Assembly: GCF_027943255.1 (NCBI RefSeq)
Contig: NC_072896.1
Span: 38,590,501-38,654,500, forward strand
DNA from: Anastrepha obliqua
Lineage: Eukaryota; Arthropoda; Insecta; Diptera; Tephritidae
Reading direction: 5' to 3'
DNA length: 64,000 bases
The position numbers and the translations under genes were made by a program. Under the pieces are notes generated by a model. The model made no database searches and was not told where the DNA came from. It was given only the letters and a program-made list of their open reading frames with translations. Within the stretch, counting starts at the first letter, position 1. Each line of letters begins with the position of its first letter. Shown piece by piece: positions 10,351-21,442 of the stretch.

Positions 10351-12815
10351 ACGTACATTCCACTTTCGATTATTATAATTTTATTTCAAGCAACTTTTGC
10401 TCGGCAAAATACAACTGTCTAAACGACCAAGCAAACATTATAAACAATTTATCACCTGCTGCCAGGACAATTGAATCGAAAATCACTATTAATGAATTGG
10501 AGTTCGCGCTCTCTACCGTGAAAGGTAAAACTCCTGGGCTTGATCGAATCTCTTATCCTATGATTCAAAATTTACCCAGTTGCATGAAATGCAGACTAAC
10601 TAATCTGTATAACCAAATCCGGCTTTTACCCTCAAGCGTGGAAAACTTCCTATATCGTACCAATTTTGAAACCCAATAAACCTCCTACTTCTGTTGAAAG
10701 CTATAGGCCCATCTCTCTGTTATCATGCCTGGGTAAACTAATGGAAAAACTGGTTGCAAATAGGTTGATGTGGTATATTAAGAACAACAAAGTTATTAGT
10801 TCTAACCAGGTAGCATATAAAAAAGGCAGTGGCACAATTGATGCTCTTTTGCACCTTGACTATGTCGTCACAAACGCACTCTCGTCAAGAAACCATGTTT
10901 CACTTCTGGCAATCGATTTGGAGAAGGCTTTCGACCGAATTGGAGTGCATATCATTTTGAAACAACTAACTAAGTTGAAGGTTGGTTCCAAAATTATAAA
11001 CTTTGTTAAAAAGCTTTCTCACTAACAGAAAATGCAGAGTGAGAATAAATGGTTTTGCCTCAATTATTGTAAATCTAGAGAATGGTCTCCACTCTCCGCG
11101 CTTCTTTTTATAATAGCGTTCGATGAAATTGCCAAGCTATCAGCGAACTATCCCAGCATAGAATGTCAGCTCTACGCCGACGATGTTTTCTTTTTCACGA
11201 AAAATGCTAATCTTCTTTCCGTCTCGCGTATTTTCGAAAGCATTCTCCGAGACATAATGACATGGTCCTCAACCTCAGGCACATCAATTTCTTTCGAAAA
11301 ATCTAAAACTTTGCACATTTGCAAAAAATCTAGTTGCTCTGGGTTGCCAACACAATTTTTTGGCCATTCCATAATGCCAGTAAATGAAATAAAAATTCTA
11401 GGTGTAATTATAGACTCTAAGTATAAGTTTAAAAAACATTGTAAATACATAAAAGATTGTATTATGACACGGTTAAATATAATTAAATACCTATCTTCTA
11501 AGAAATCTTTTGTACATCCGTCTTCACTTGTTCATGCATGCAGAGCACTCATCCTATCAAAAATCGATTACGGCCTTCCTATATACGGAAACGCAGATAA
11601 ACGTTCAATTAGCCAAATATCATCGCCTTATCACTCTGCGATACGCAGGAGCATTAGAGCGTTCCCAACTACACCACTTCGAAACTTGTTTGCGGAAACA
11701 GGTTTGCCAAAGATTCCATATCGGATCGAAGACAGTAAGAAGAACATACAGCGAAGGAAATTTACAAAGCACTGTTTACATCCGAAAAAGAAAAGTACTC
11801 CAAACAGGGATGGAATTTTATATTTACAGATGGATCAAAAACTCAAACCTCAACATCTTTTGCCGTCACAAAGGAAAACGGGGACACGATCAAACATGGT
11901 TTTTTGCACCCAATATGCTCTGCTTTTACAGCAGAAACAGCGGCATTGTTAGAAGCCTCCATTTATGCCAAACAAATTAAAGGCAAAATAATTATATGCA
12001 CAGACAGCCAATCATGCATCAATGCCATCGGTTGTCCAACACACGATCAAACTCATATAAATACAATTAGAAATATTCTCATAAGCTATCCAAACAGAAT
12101 TAAGCTAATGTGGGTTCCAGGACATTCGGGGATTACCGGCAATGAAAACGCTGATGCCGCAGCTAGAAGCGTTTCTAATCTACCGTCAATGCTTCATAAA
12201 TACTACTCTAAAAGTGACATCCTCCTAGAGATTACAAAACAACGGCGCATTTATCTGTTAGATAACTGGAAAAACTACCAACACCACTACGCTTTCTTAA
12301 ATCCATCTAGATCAAAGATATCACTTCCTTCCGACCTGCCATTAAAAGTTCTCAAACCGTACTCGCGCCTACGCCTGGGCCACACTATTCTCACACATGC
12401 ACACCTCCTACAACGTACGCTGCCAGCCGATTGCCCCTTCTGTGACGAAACCGTAACCTTAGATCATATTCTACAATCTTGTCGAAATCTACACACCTCC
12501 AGACAACAATTCTTTGGATCCTCTCCTGCACTGGATTTTCTTAAAGAGCCATCTGCAAGTAATATACTGACTGTCTACAAATTTCTAAAAGCCAACGACT
12601 TGTTAAGACGGATCTAACATGTACCTTTGTTTATTTTATTTAGTTATAAGCATTTAAATATTATATGATAATTACTTAACGTTAGACCTAATTTAAAGTA
12701 CATTTACATTTTTTGTTATCTGACAGCCGATGGCCTATGCTGCTAGTGCTGCTGCCTTCTTATATTTGTATAACTTGTTATTATACAAATTTAATAATAA
12801 TAATAATAATAATAT
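10351..12815 (+). pseudogene. I-clade non-LTR retrotransposon with RT and RNase H, TAA tail
   Basis: 10497-11025 holds RT motifs (GKTPGLDRISYPMI, ESYRPISLLSCLGKLMEK, VSLLAIDLEKAFD). 11032-11700 holds PLSALLFIIAFDEI, the YADDVFFF active site and KILGVIIDSK. RNase H follows in another frame at 11904-12160 (TAETAALLEASIYA, IICTDSQSCINAI, KLMWVPGHSGITGNENADAA), then LRLGHTILTHAHLL and CPFCDETVTLDHILQSC. The coding part ends at 12617. A (TAA)n tail at 12793-12814 is characteristic of the I clade. Stops or frameshifts near 10680, 11020 and 11750-11900, and loss of the 5' half, make it inactive; long open stretches suggest moderate age. Confidence 0.85.
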
Positions 12816-12819
12816 TTTT

Positions 12820-13680
12820 TTTTATGTTGCAACACTCATATCGAAGTTATGTTCATGGTTTTAGCAATTTAGCGTGTTTAATTTGTTTGTGAGAGGAATA
12901 AATAAGACAAGTGTTTTGCGTGTTTGGCGATTTTCTGCTATCGGCTCTTGACTCTCCTGGACCCTTCCATTGGGCCGTTTGGGCTTTGGTTTAGATGTCA
13001 TTGCCATATACCCATGATTCGTCACCAGTTATGGCCCATGGAACTCGATGACTGTTGGATGGTATTTGTTTCGCTCTTGGCACAAAATTCAAGGATGCTG
13101 ATGGCACTGTGCGACAGTACGTTGTCGTGATGCAAAATACACGAGTTATTTTCCTCATAAATACTTTCTTTTTAGGCGTATTGCTTCACGTATACGTCTT
13201 ATAAGGCCCAAATAATAGTACTTTTTAACAGGCCGATCTTCTGGTAAAAATTCGTGGTGTACAATCCATAAAAACCGTGAAGATTTCATTTTTGACTGTC
13301 AGCTCTCCGATGGCTACTTTATTGTTACTGATCAACTTCTCATTTATTTTATTGACGTTTTCATCAGTTTTCGATGTTGACGGCCTGCCACTACGTTCGA
13401 TATCCTCCGTGGATACCCGATTTAATTTGAAGCGTTCATGTCACTCGTAAACGGCTGTAGGCTGTTTTATTTAGAGTATCGTTACTGATCAGTTTCCCAA
13501 CATTTCCCAGGTTTTCGCACCAATAAATCCATTTTAAACACAAAATTTAATACAAACTCGTTGTTGCAAATTCAAATCTATTTTTATAAGTGTATAAAAT
13601 GGAAAATACGTACACAGGTACATTCACTCAAAATATAAGGTGCCGTAACTTTTGTCAGAGAAAAAATGTCAGAGAAGTGT
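12820..13680 (-). pseudogene. DD34D mariner relic with scrambled internal order
   Basis: Minus-strand reading gives an N-terminal-like start near 13530, then HHEFLPEDRPVKKYYYL (13260), then NNSCILHHDNVLSHSA (13150, around the second catalytic Asp). After that comes ITGDESWVYGNDI and KAQTAQWKGP (13020-12960), a block that precedes the second Asp in intact mariners. So the segment holding the first catalytic Asp now lies downstream of the second. Many stops are present. The usual PYSPDLAP third-Asp region is not seen. Confidence 0.65.
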
Positions 13681-13829
13681 GATACAATCTTGGTAGAAAT
13701 GTTAATCACAGATATGGCAATCTACCAAAAAAAAAGAACAGAACTCAAATTAGTAAACTTAAAGCGTCACCTGGCGCTTGTTCCGGAAACTTTTTGATCC
13801 AGGTGGCATACACCCTATCGCAAAACTTA

Positions 13830-16215
13830 TAATTTTTGCCAATGGCATTCTACGTCATTTATATTTGGCATTTGGCTAGACAGCTGCAGCGCTCTCCAAT
13901 AGGCTCACCTCGGCGCAACATGCCTATACTAAAAGGAAGTCTACAGAAACCGCCTTACACTCGCTCGTTGGGTTGGTGGAAGAAAGTTGATCAGACAAAG
14001 AGTTTGCATTGGTTGCTTTCGTAGACATAGAAGGCGCCTTCAACAATAAAAATGCAAACGCTATACCTGTAGTAGATTAATTAGAAGATTTTTGAGTTGA
14101 ACCACACGTTGTTGCCCTGATAGAAGCTATACTCGTCAAAAAAAGGTAACGGCTAAATTAGGCAGCACTACTCTAAGCAGACAAACAAAGCGCTGGAAGT
14201 GCTAATCAATTTCTTCTTCTTCTTCTTAATTGGCGCGATAACCGCTTACGCGATTTTGGCCGAGATTAACAAAGCGCGCCAGTCGTTTCTTTCTCGTGCT
14301 AACCGGCGCCAATTGGGCACACCAAGTGAAGCCAAGTCCTTCTCCACCTGATCTTTCCAACGCAGAGGAGGCCTTCCTCTTCCTCTGCTACCACCAGCTG
14401 GTACCGCATCGAATACTTTCAGAGCCGGAGCGTTTCTATCCATTCGGACGACATGACCCAGCCAACGAAGCCGCTGGATCTTTATTCGCTGCGCTATGTC
14501 TATGTCGTCGTAAAGCTCATACAGCTCATCGTTCCATCGTCTACGATATTCGCCGTTGCCAACGTGCAAAGGTCCAAAAATCTTACGCAGAATCTTTCTC
14601 TCGAACACTCCAAGCGTCGCTTCATCGGATGTTGTCATCGTCCAAGCTTCTGCGCCATACGTTAGGACGGGCATGATGAGAGTCTTGTAGAGTGTTAGTT
14701 TTGTTCGTCGAGAGAGGACTTTACTGCTCAATTGCCTACTTAGTCCAAAGTAGCACTTGTTGGCAAGAGAGATTCTACGTTGGATTTCAAGGCTGACATT
14801 GTTATCGGTGTTAATGCTGGTTCCTAAATACACGAAGTCTTTTACAACCTCAAAATTATAACTGTCAACAGTGACGTGGGTACCGATACGCGAGTGCGCC
14901 GACTGTTTGTTTGAAGACAGGAGGTACTTCGTTTTGTCCTCGTTCACCACCAAACCCATTCGCTTTGCCTCTTTATCCAGTTTGGAGAAGGCAGAACTAA
15001 CAGCGCGGTTGTTAAGGCCGATGATATCAATTTACCTGCCCTAAATCTGGTAGAGAAACACGTGGCCGCCGCCTCGGTGCTCAGACTCAAAAGTATGGCG
15101 ATATGGAAAGACCGGTGGTTTGGCCATGCTTCTATTTTGCACTCTCTGAATAGTCACAAACAAGAAATAGACTACTCTACTCCTAGACTCATCTTCGAAA
15201 GGCTCTTCAAGACGAGTACACCGTCAAGAGAGGAGCGGTAGACACCAAGACCATGGAGAAGGGGAGAATTCAATTTTTATACAGACGGTTCGAAGCTAGA
15301 CGATAAGGTTGGTTATGGAGTTTTCTCGATGGAATTAGGGCTGGAACTATCCGTTGGACCACCAGACTACTGCAGCGTCTATTAGGCAGAGGTTCTAGCT
15401 ATAAAAGAAGTGGCTACATATCTAAATACGCATGCCGTAACAAAAACTACTATAAATATCTTCTCGGATAGCCAAACGGCCATCAAATCAATGAATGCGG
15501 TTATACTCAGATCGAAGGTTGCTCAGGAATGCCGGGCAGCCCTAAATGATGTTAGCGTCGTATTCAAGGTCAGCCTCATTTGGGTTCCGGGGCACAGAGA
15601 TATTGAGGGAAACTGTAATGTAAAGCTGATGAGCTAGCCAGAAAATGTACGGCTCTTCAACTGTTCCGTGATAAAAGTACCATTGGAATACACATGCCTA
15701 CAAGCAAACTAATAATAAAAAACAACATTACCCAAGAGACCAATAGGCCATGGAGAGATGAATATACGTGTCTAAGAGCTGGGCTACTATGGCCGCAAAT
15801 ACACAAGAAAAGAACAAAGGAATTGCTTAGTCTCTCAAGAGACAATATCTCGAAGGTCGTGGATGTTTAACCGGTCACTGGCTATTTGGCGGGCATTCCT
15901 CGAGACTAGAAGTTTTCTCCCATGAATATTGCAGAGATGAGGAAGAGGAAGAAACAGTTGAGCACTTCCTTTGCAATTGCCCAGCCCTAGCTAAAATCAG
16001 AGCAGGTTGTCTAGGTAAATACTTTTTTAATTCTCTTACAGAACTGTCTGGCGTGGGGTTGGCATCAATACTACGTTTCATAAGAGCCACAAAATGGTTC
16101 CACGAAGGAAGGTAAATGGGGTTCCCGTGTAGCACAGTGGTATCACAACGGACCTGTAAAGCCTAAGTGAGTTGGTCGTGCAGACCGACTATCACCATAG
16201 CCTAACCTAACCAGT
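13830..16215 (+). pseudogene. LOA-like non-LTR retrotransposon, internally deleted and split by an RTE-like insertion
   Basis: 13900-14200 reads as RT (AQHAYTKRKSTETALHSLVG, FALVAFVDIEGAFNN, VEPHVVALIEAI). The insert at 14213-15025 follows. 15040 onward gives LNLVEKHVAAASVLRL, then RNase H: FYTDGSKLDDKVGYGVFSME (15280), DYCSVY (15367), INIFSDSQTAIKSM (15450), SLIWVPGHRDIEGNC (15573). The terminal domain CRDEEEEETVEHFLCNCPAL is at 15930, with a stop near 16115. The RT core with the YADD motif is missing, so a deletion also lies near the insertion. The 3' end is CCTAACCTAACC at 16202. Confidence 0.8.
14213..15025 (-). pseudogene. RTE-like non-LTR retrotransposon, 5'-truncated copy with open C-terminal ORF
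   Basis: 237 open codons (14959-14246) from MGLVVNEDKTKYLLS through NFEVVKDFVYLGTSIN, PVLTYGAEAWT and RLRWLGHVVRMDRNAP to a stop. This is the same C-terminus as 9374-9802 but uninterrupted, so it is a younger copy. The tail is a TTCTTC run (14211-14226). ATCAATTT at 14205-14212 and again at 15026-15033 forms an 8 bp target duplication inside the LOA-like element. Confidence 0.85.
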
Positions 16216-17130
16216 ATACTCATACAAACAGCCAAACAATGTAGCCCATAAATGTCTAAATAGAGATTTCCATCACTCAAAATATTTTTTTTTTTTATTT
16301 AGTAAAAAAGTTATTAAAAATCAAAATTGCATGATTAATTTTGTACCCCCTTGCACATACATATCTACAATATCTCGAGTCATTTATGCTGTTATATGAC
16401 AAGAAACAAAATTATAATGCCCTGGTTAAAGGTTAAATTTGTTGCCTTGCGTTCTTTCTAGATTACACAGCTCCTTTTAAGTATATAAAAAGCCTCTTAT
16501 TCAGATCTGCACAAAGAGAAAAGATATAATTGGACGCTTATCGTTTATCTTACAATCTTTGCTCTGCCAAATTCAAATAGTAAAAACGAGCAACTCTTTG
16601 ATATTGCATAATCTCATATTTACACATCATTTTCAAAGGCATTGTGCCTTTTTCTTGCAATTGCGCAATAGTTCGTTACATAACTATTCATTCCTATGTA
16701 AAAGTACTAAAATGTCCGACCTTTTGGAATTAATCAAAGGATGCTTTGTACAATACTTATTACGTATGTACCTATGTCTGTGCATACTTTTTAGCTTGTG
16801 ACTATTAGTTACATAACATACTTATACATAACATACATCATAACTCACATATATGGTTATTTCTAAATATGTAAGTAGTGGCAAATGAACCAAATACAAA
16901 TTTATGCAGTATACAAATTAAGTAAATGCCGCTGGGCTCATCAAACGCACACAAGAAATAATCTGAGAGAGCAGATTAAATGATCAATAAGCCAATGAGG
17001 AACTTATTGTGATTACAATTGCTTTAATTACTAGCTCTAAAAAGGCGTATTACCTTCAGTAGAAAAATATATGTATAACTAATCACTCTTGATTAACCCA
17101 GATAAGCCTAAAGTCCTTTTAAAAATATCT
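16216..17130. other. No gene; repeat terminus at 16258-16350
   Basis: 16258-16350 carries TTCCATCACTCAAAAT, a T-rich stretch, TTTAGTAAAAAAGTTATT and then GATTAATTTTGTACCCCCTT. This is another member of the terminus family also seen at 3417-3515 and 57431. The remainder is AT-rich without supported coding sequence. Confidence 0.45.
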
Positions 17131-18985
17131 ACAGTGGTTCAATAAATAACTCGGCCATACATAGCATGCAGCTTCAAATTCAGAGTTTTTATAAGAAATG
17201 CAAGTTAAATATTTCTATTTTTATATTTTGCTATTCGATATTCAAATACAGTAGGATTTTGAAATAATAATATAATAACAATTTACAAGCATTCGCACAA
17301 TTTATGTCAAAAAAGAAGTCCGACATTTGGCATTATTGCGATTTGTTGGCACTTTAAAACGAGGAGTCCCACAATTAATTTGCTCTCGGTAGAACAGTGC
17401 AAAAAAAGAACCAAACGTAATAAATTAAAATAAAATTTCGTTCGTGTTTTATTGGATAAAAGTCCAAATAATAAACATGGGTAGGCAGCGTGGGCAAAGC
17501 TCAATTAAAGTCAGAAATGTAATTAAAGCGTGGTTAAGTTTTAAGGGCCGCTGTTGATTTTGAATAAAATAGAATTTCTTTTTAAATTATTACCATTTCT
17601 CTCGCGGTCTCGGCGACACACCTCCATCCGATGGTCAAAATGTTCGATGACGCTGAGGCATAATTGAGGTTCTATGCCGTTAATGTGCCGAATTATCTCA
17701 TGCTTTAGCTCTTGAATTATTACTGGCTTATCGACGTACACCTTTTCTTTCAAAGCACCTCAAAGAAAGAAGTCCAACGGTGTCAAATCACATGATCTTG
17801 GCGGCCAATTGACATCGCCGCGACGTGAGATTATTCGGCCATCAAATTTTTCGCGCAAAAGAGCCATTGTTTCGTTAGCTGTGTGACAAGTGGCACCATC
17901 CTGTTGAAACCACATATCGTCCACATCCATATCTTTCAATTCGGGCCATAAAAAGTTCGTTATCATCTCACGATAGCGAACACTGTTCACAGTAACTGCC
18001 TGACCGGCCTCATTTTGGAAGAAATACGGCCCAATGATGCCGCCGGCCCATAAACCGCACCAAACAGTCACTCTTTGTGGGTGCATTGGTTTTTCGGCAA
18101 TCACTCTTGGATTATCAATCGTCAAATGCGGCAATTCTGCTTATTGACGAATCCACTGAGGTGAAAATGTGCCTCATCACTGAAGATGATTTTCTTCGAA
18201 AATTGGTCATTCACTGTCGCCCGTTTTCATAATAAGCCTGAATAACTTTAAAGCGTTGCTCGATTGTCTATCTTTCTATGGTTCAAATTGAATTAGTCTG
18301 GAATTAAAAACTTTGAAATTAAATGCAGAAAAAGCTTGGCGTTTAGGTGTGGTTCCCATCCAACATCGGCCCTTAAAATTTAGCCACCCTCTATTAGTCA
18401 TCATGAAAAGGGTAAAACCGTTCGGGAAATGGCAGAAATAGTAAACAGACCCCCGTTCGACTGTATACGACGTGAAAACACGTTTCAACGAAGCAAAATC
18501 CGTGGAAAATAAGAAGAAATCTGGATGACCAAAACCGTTTTCGGATGCAGATGAACGGTGGATAGTGCAACGTATTAAGGAAAATCCGAACTTGAGCGCT
18601 TCTAAGCTCGCAACAGAAGGCGCCCAAACCTTATTATTAACTGCAATCCCGAAAGCATACGTATAGTGTTGCGAATAAGAAATTATAATGGAAGAGTAGC
18701 ACAAAAAACCTTTCAGCGTCATCGCGATAAGGACTTCGAGTTCTGAAAGCACTTTTTATATGCAGATGAATGAATGAACATATTTCGGTCAGATAGACAA
18801 TCATATGTGTGGAGAAGACCTAATGAAGAGTTGCTGGAAAAAAACTTACGCTCGACAGTTAAACATGGGGGTGGGTCGGTAATAGTATGGAATTGTATGC
18901 CCGTGGATTTATAAAGGAGCTCAAACCGGTGAGCCGAATCGTAAACTACAATATATAAAGAAATAGTTCAGAAAGAGAGCAAAAA
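17131..18985 (+). pseudogene. Tc1-like transposase gene, split by a rosa-type element
   Basis: A TIR-like start (ACAGTGGTTCAATAAATAAC, 17131) precedes ATG at 17477: MGRQRGQSSIKVRNVI. After the insert at 17526-18391 the frame resumes with SHHEKGKTVREMAEIVNRP (18394 on), then VYDVKTRFNEAKSVENKKKSG, and after a stop DADERWIVQRIKENPNLSASK. Near 18780 come FRSDRQSYVWRRPNEELLEK and LRSTVKHGGGSVIVWNCM, the catalytic core start of Tc1-like DD34E transposases. Several stops; the C-terminal third is not found. Confidence 0.75.
17526..18391 (-). pseudogene. rosa-type DD41D mariner, 866 bp internal-deletion copy
   Basis: TIRs (RAGSGTGG...TTTTAAGGGCCG) at 17526 and 18391, flanked by TA on both sides. The minus strand encodes an N-terminal stub (IEQRFKVIQAYYENG near 18250) fused to the middle and C-terminus: NDNPRVIAEKPMHPQRVTVW, EMITNFLWPELKDMDVDD, WFQQDGATCHTANETMALLR, NWPPRSCDLTPLDFFL, then KEKVYVDKPVIIQELK. 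Spacing from the second Asp (QQD) to the third (PLD) is 42 residues, i.e. DD41D. The ORF changes frame near 17760. Confidence 0.85.
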
Positions 18986-20547
18986 TTTAAGCAGGCGACC
19001 CACTAAAAATACAAACTGGTAAAACTAACAAATATACTTGAAGCAGCTCGAGAAATTTCCACCAGAATAATAATATGAAACAGCAAAACTAGCCCCCTAA
19101 GTATTATTTCAGCTAAACAGCACCTTAGAGCAGATTGCTTGACATGAGAAAAGTGCATGCTGAAAAATCCCATCACAAAATAATTGGTTTCATGAATTGC
19201 ACTATGCAGGGCCGTAGAGAGCATATCCGGGACCTGGGGGAAAATTGCAATTGCGGGTCCTTTCCAATTATATCTAATTCATATAATTCGAATTACTCTC
19301 GAGTCCGGGCCCCTCTGAGAACTCTGGGCCCGGGGTAAAAAGGTCCTCGATCAACTCCCCCGCCCCCTCTCGTCGGGCCTGGAAATATGGGACTGGGGGA
19401 TGTTCAATAATGATTTTTGGCTGTTTGTAAGTGAATTTATTGGCCAAGGAATTCTGCATGCACTCAAGGGAGCTCTGGAGACAAATTAGCCAGATAGCCA
19501 GGCAAGAGTATTTAAGTTAAATAAAAAAATAAGCAATGGGACATGTATAAGTATTGCCCAAGAATGACCATCTCAATCACATAATATCACTTTTGAGGAT
19601 AAACTTGTATACTATATTGCATATTCTCAATATATTCCGTGAATTTTTTGGTCAAGGTAGTACGTACAGTAAAAACCTTGACAGGTATATGAGCTGAAGA
19701 AGCCCGTCTTGAATTTATGTTGTCATTTCTTAAATTTCTGATAATTGAATAGTTTTACAATTTTGTGTTTTTGTTTTTGTGACAGAAATGCTCTCGAACG
19801 TTTGCCTTTAATTGACGAGTGCTGAAAGCTTCCATATACAGTTTATCTATCATTTTGCTCAATTCTGATTTAGACTTAATGCAAATAATTAAATCAGTGA
19901 AAAAATTAACTAAGTAAAAAGATTTTTTTAAATGCGTTATATCAACATTTGGAACTTTAATCTTATTTATAATTCGCCTCACTGCACTCCCCAGAATCGA
20001 GTTTTATCAACACGAAATGAGTGTACGCACGGCTACATTTAGATATAATTGTGAAAAATAAAGTTTAAATACGTAGTTGCCCCCCTCAGCTTGTTCGAAG
20101 ATTCATTATCCAGCTCTCCACGCTGGCATTTTGACAGATGCGCAACTACAACCGCAACTGCGGCAGCTGCCAGCGGTTTGCCTTGCTGTTGGTTAAGTTG
20201 GTTGTTTGGTTGTTTTGTTGACTGAATGGTTTGTTGCCTGTCAGGTTGTTAGCGATTTAATGGTTTGTCAATAAATTTTAGAGCAAAACGTCAAAACACT
20301 AATGAAAAATTGCTCGCAACGCACAACTTTCAAATTGTTCTTGTTTTTGTATTGTAGTTCGCAGTTTTCCACCATAGGCGTAACTTTTTCGCGTTTATTT
20401 TATTCTGTTTTTAAGTGTCATTGTTAGTGTTGGTATAACACAACGATCACACAATTCCTCAACAACAACAAATCAGTGAATAATTGGTTGTAATAAATTC
20501 CAATTGAATGCGATACAAATTTTAAAGTTGGCTTGTGAAACTTTCTG
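18986..20547. other. Unassigned; GC-rich patch at 19200-19400
   Basis: 19206-19395 is unusually GC-rich and contains the inverted pair CCGGGCCC..GGGCCCGG (19305-19335). It begins CAGGGCCGTAGAGAG, a motif like the end of some DNA transposons, but no matching right end was found. 20100-20547 looks like ordinary upstream DNA with CAACAA runs. Confidence 0.35.
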
Positions 20548-20661
20548 ATGAACAGAAATGGAGGTCAGGGTTTGGGCGAAGAGTATGAGTTGGGTGGATT
20601 TTGTAAACGGTTCGGTGGATATTTTAGGTATACTTGTGGTCTTAAGATCCTAGAAAAATAG
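20548..20661 (+). CDS. Candidate short ORF or first coding exon (uncertain)
   Basis: ATG at 20548 opens MNRNGGQGLGEEYELGGFCK and runs to a stop at 20661 (38 codons), with a GTATAC splice-donor-like site at 20628. The upstream 200 bases (AT-rich, CAA repeats, no ATG-dense TE similarity) look like a fly 5' leader. I do not recognise the peptide. It may be a first exon of a host gene whose remainder is displaced by the mobile elements downstream, or chance. Confidence 0.25.
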   Translation: MNRNGGQGLGEEYELGGFCKRFGGYFRYTCGLKILEK

Positions 20662-21079
20662 GGCATTTTATCTCTCAACTTTTTTTGTCTCTTAGTATTC
20701 CATACAAAAATTTAATTTAAATTTGGTTTTATAACCAAATTTCTTTAAACGAAAGCCATATCAATTTTACTCTCAACAAAGCAAGAAACGCAACAATACG
20801 TTTTTTTAACTGATTATCCATACTTGATCTCTTTGAGCACACGGACGCCCAAAAGCTATCTGAAGTCGCATGCTCTTTATTAATAATACTTTTGTATATG
20901 TAGTGTACCCAATGCCTGACACTTCGACTTAAAAGACCTTTTGTGTCCATGTTCTTTATTAATTTCTATAATTTTCGATTTAGCATAAATTAGCACAATT
21001 TGGATATCGAAGTCATATAACCTTTAACTAATACGACGCCAACCTGTGCTATCTATCAGATTGGAATTATTTATTTTTA
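20662..21079. other. No gene seen
   Basis: AT-rich; no motif or repeat boundary recognised. Confidence 0.45.
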
Positions 21080-21442
21080 TATGCAAGTCCTCCCTTTTAT
21101 ATTTCGCGCCCAATCATGGGACCACAGTAAAATAATACTGAAAATGGTTTTATTGTCATTCAAAATATTCTCCTGGCAAGTCAATACCCTTCGACATTCG
21201 TTTGAACCAATTTTCAAACCGCATTTGCCACTCAGAAGTGGCTACCTCCAAAACGAGTTGTTCAAAGACTTCAACAGCTTCTGCAGACGTTGGAAAACGC
21301 CCACCTCGCATTTAATTTTTGATCTTCGGGAACAATAAGAAATCTTTAGCTGTCAGGGCTATAAGGCGTATAATCCATTACGTCGATCTTTTGAGTGCTC
21401 AAAAACTCTCTTACAGTCTGTTCAGCGTGCTCACTGTTAAAT
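21080..21442 (-). pseudogene. DD34D mariner C-terminal fragment
   Basis: On the minus strand: EHAEQTVREFLSTQKIDVMD, YTPYSPDLTA with the third catalytic region, LLFPKIKNEMRGGRFQTSAE, LEVATSEWQMRFENWFKRM. It ends at a TIR-like CTTTTATATTTCGCGCCCAA at 21091. A second 3' end of this family is at 39091-39180. It abuts the 3' side of the Tc1-like gene at 21443. Confidence 0.75.

Noticed and set aside
14296..14676. Plus-strand ORF of 126 codons (also 9372-9752 minus, 31638-32132 plus)
   Set aside because: Antisense shadows of the RTE-like C-terminus; they recur only because the sense protein is conserved.
19206..19400. GC-rich patch as an rRNA or CpG island
   Set aside because: No rRNA similarity; only a short GGGCCC palindrome and a possible transposon end without a partner.
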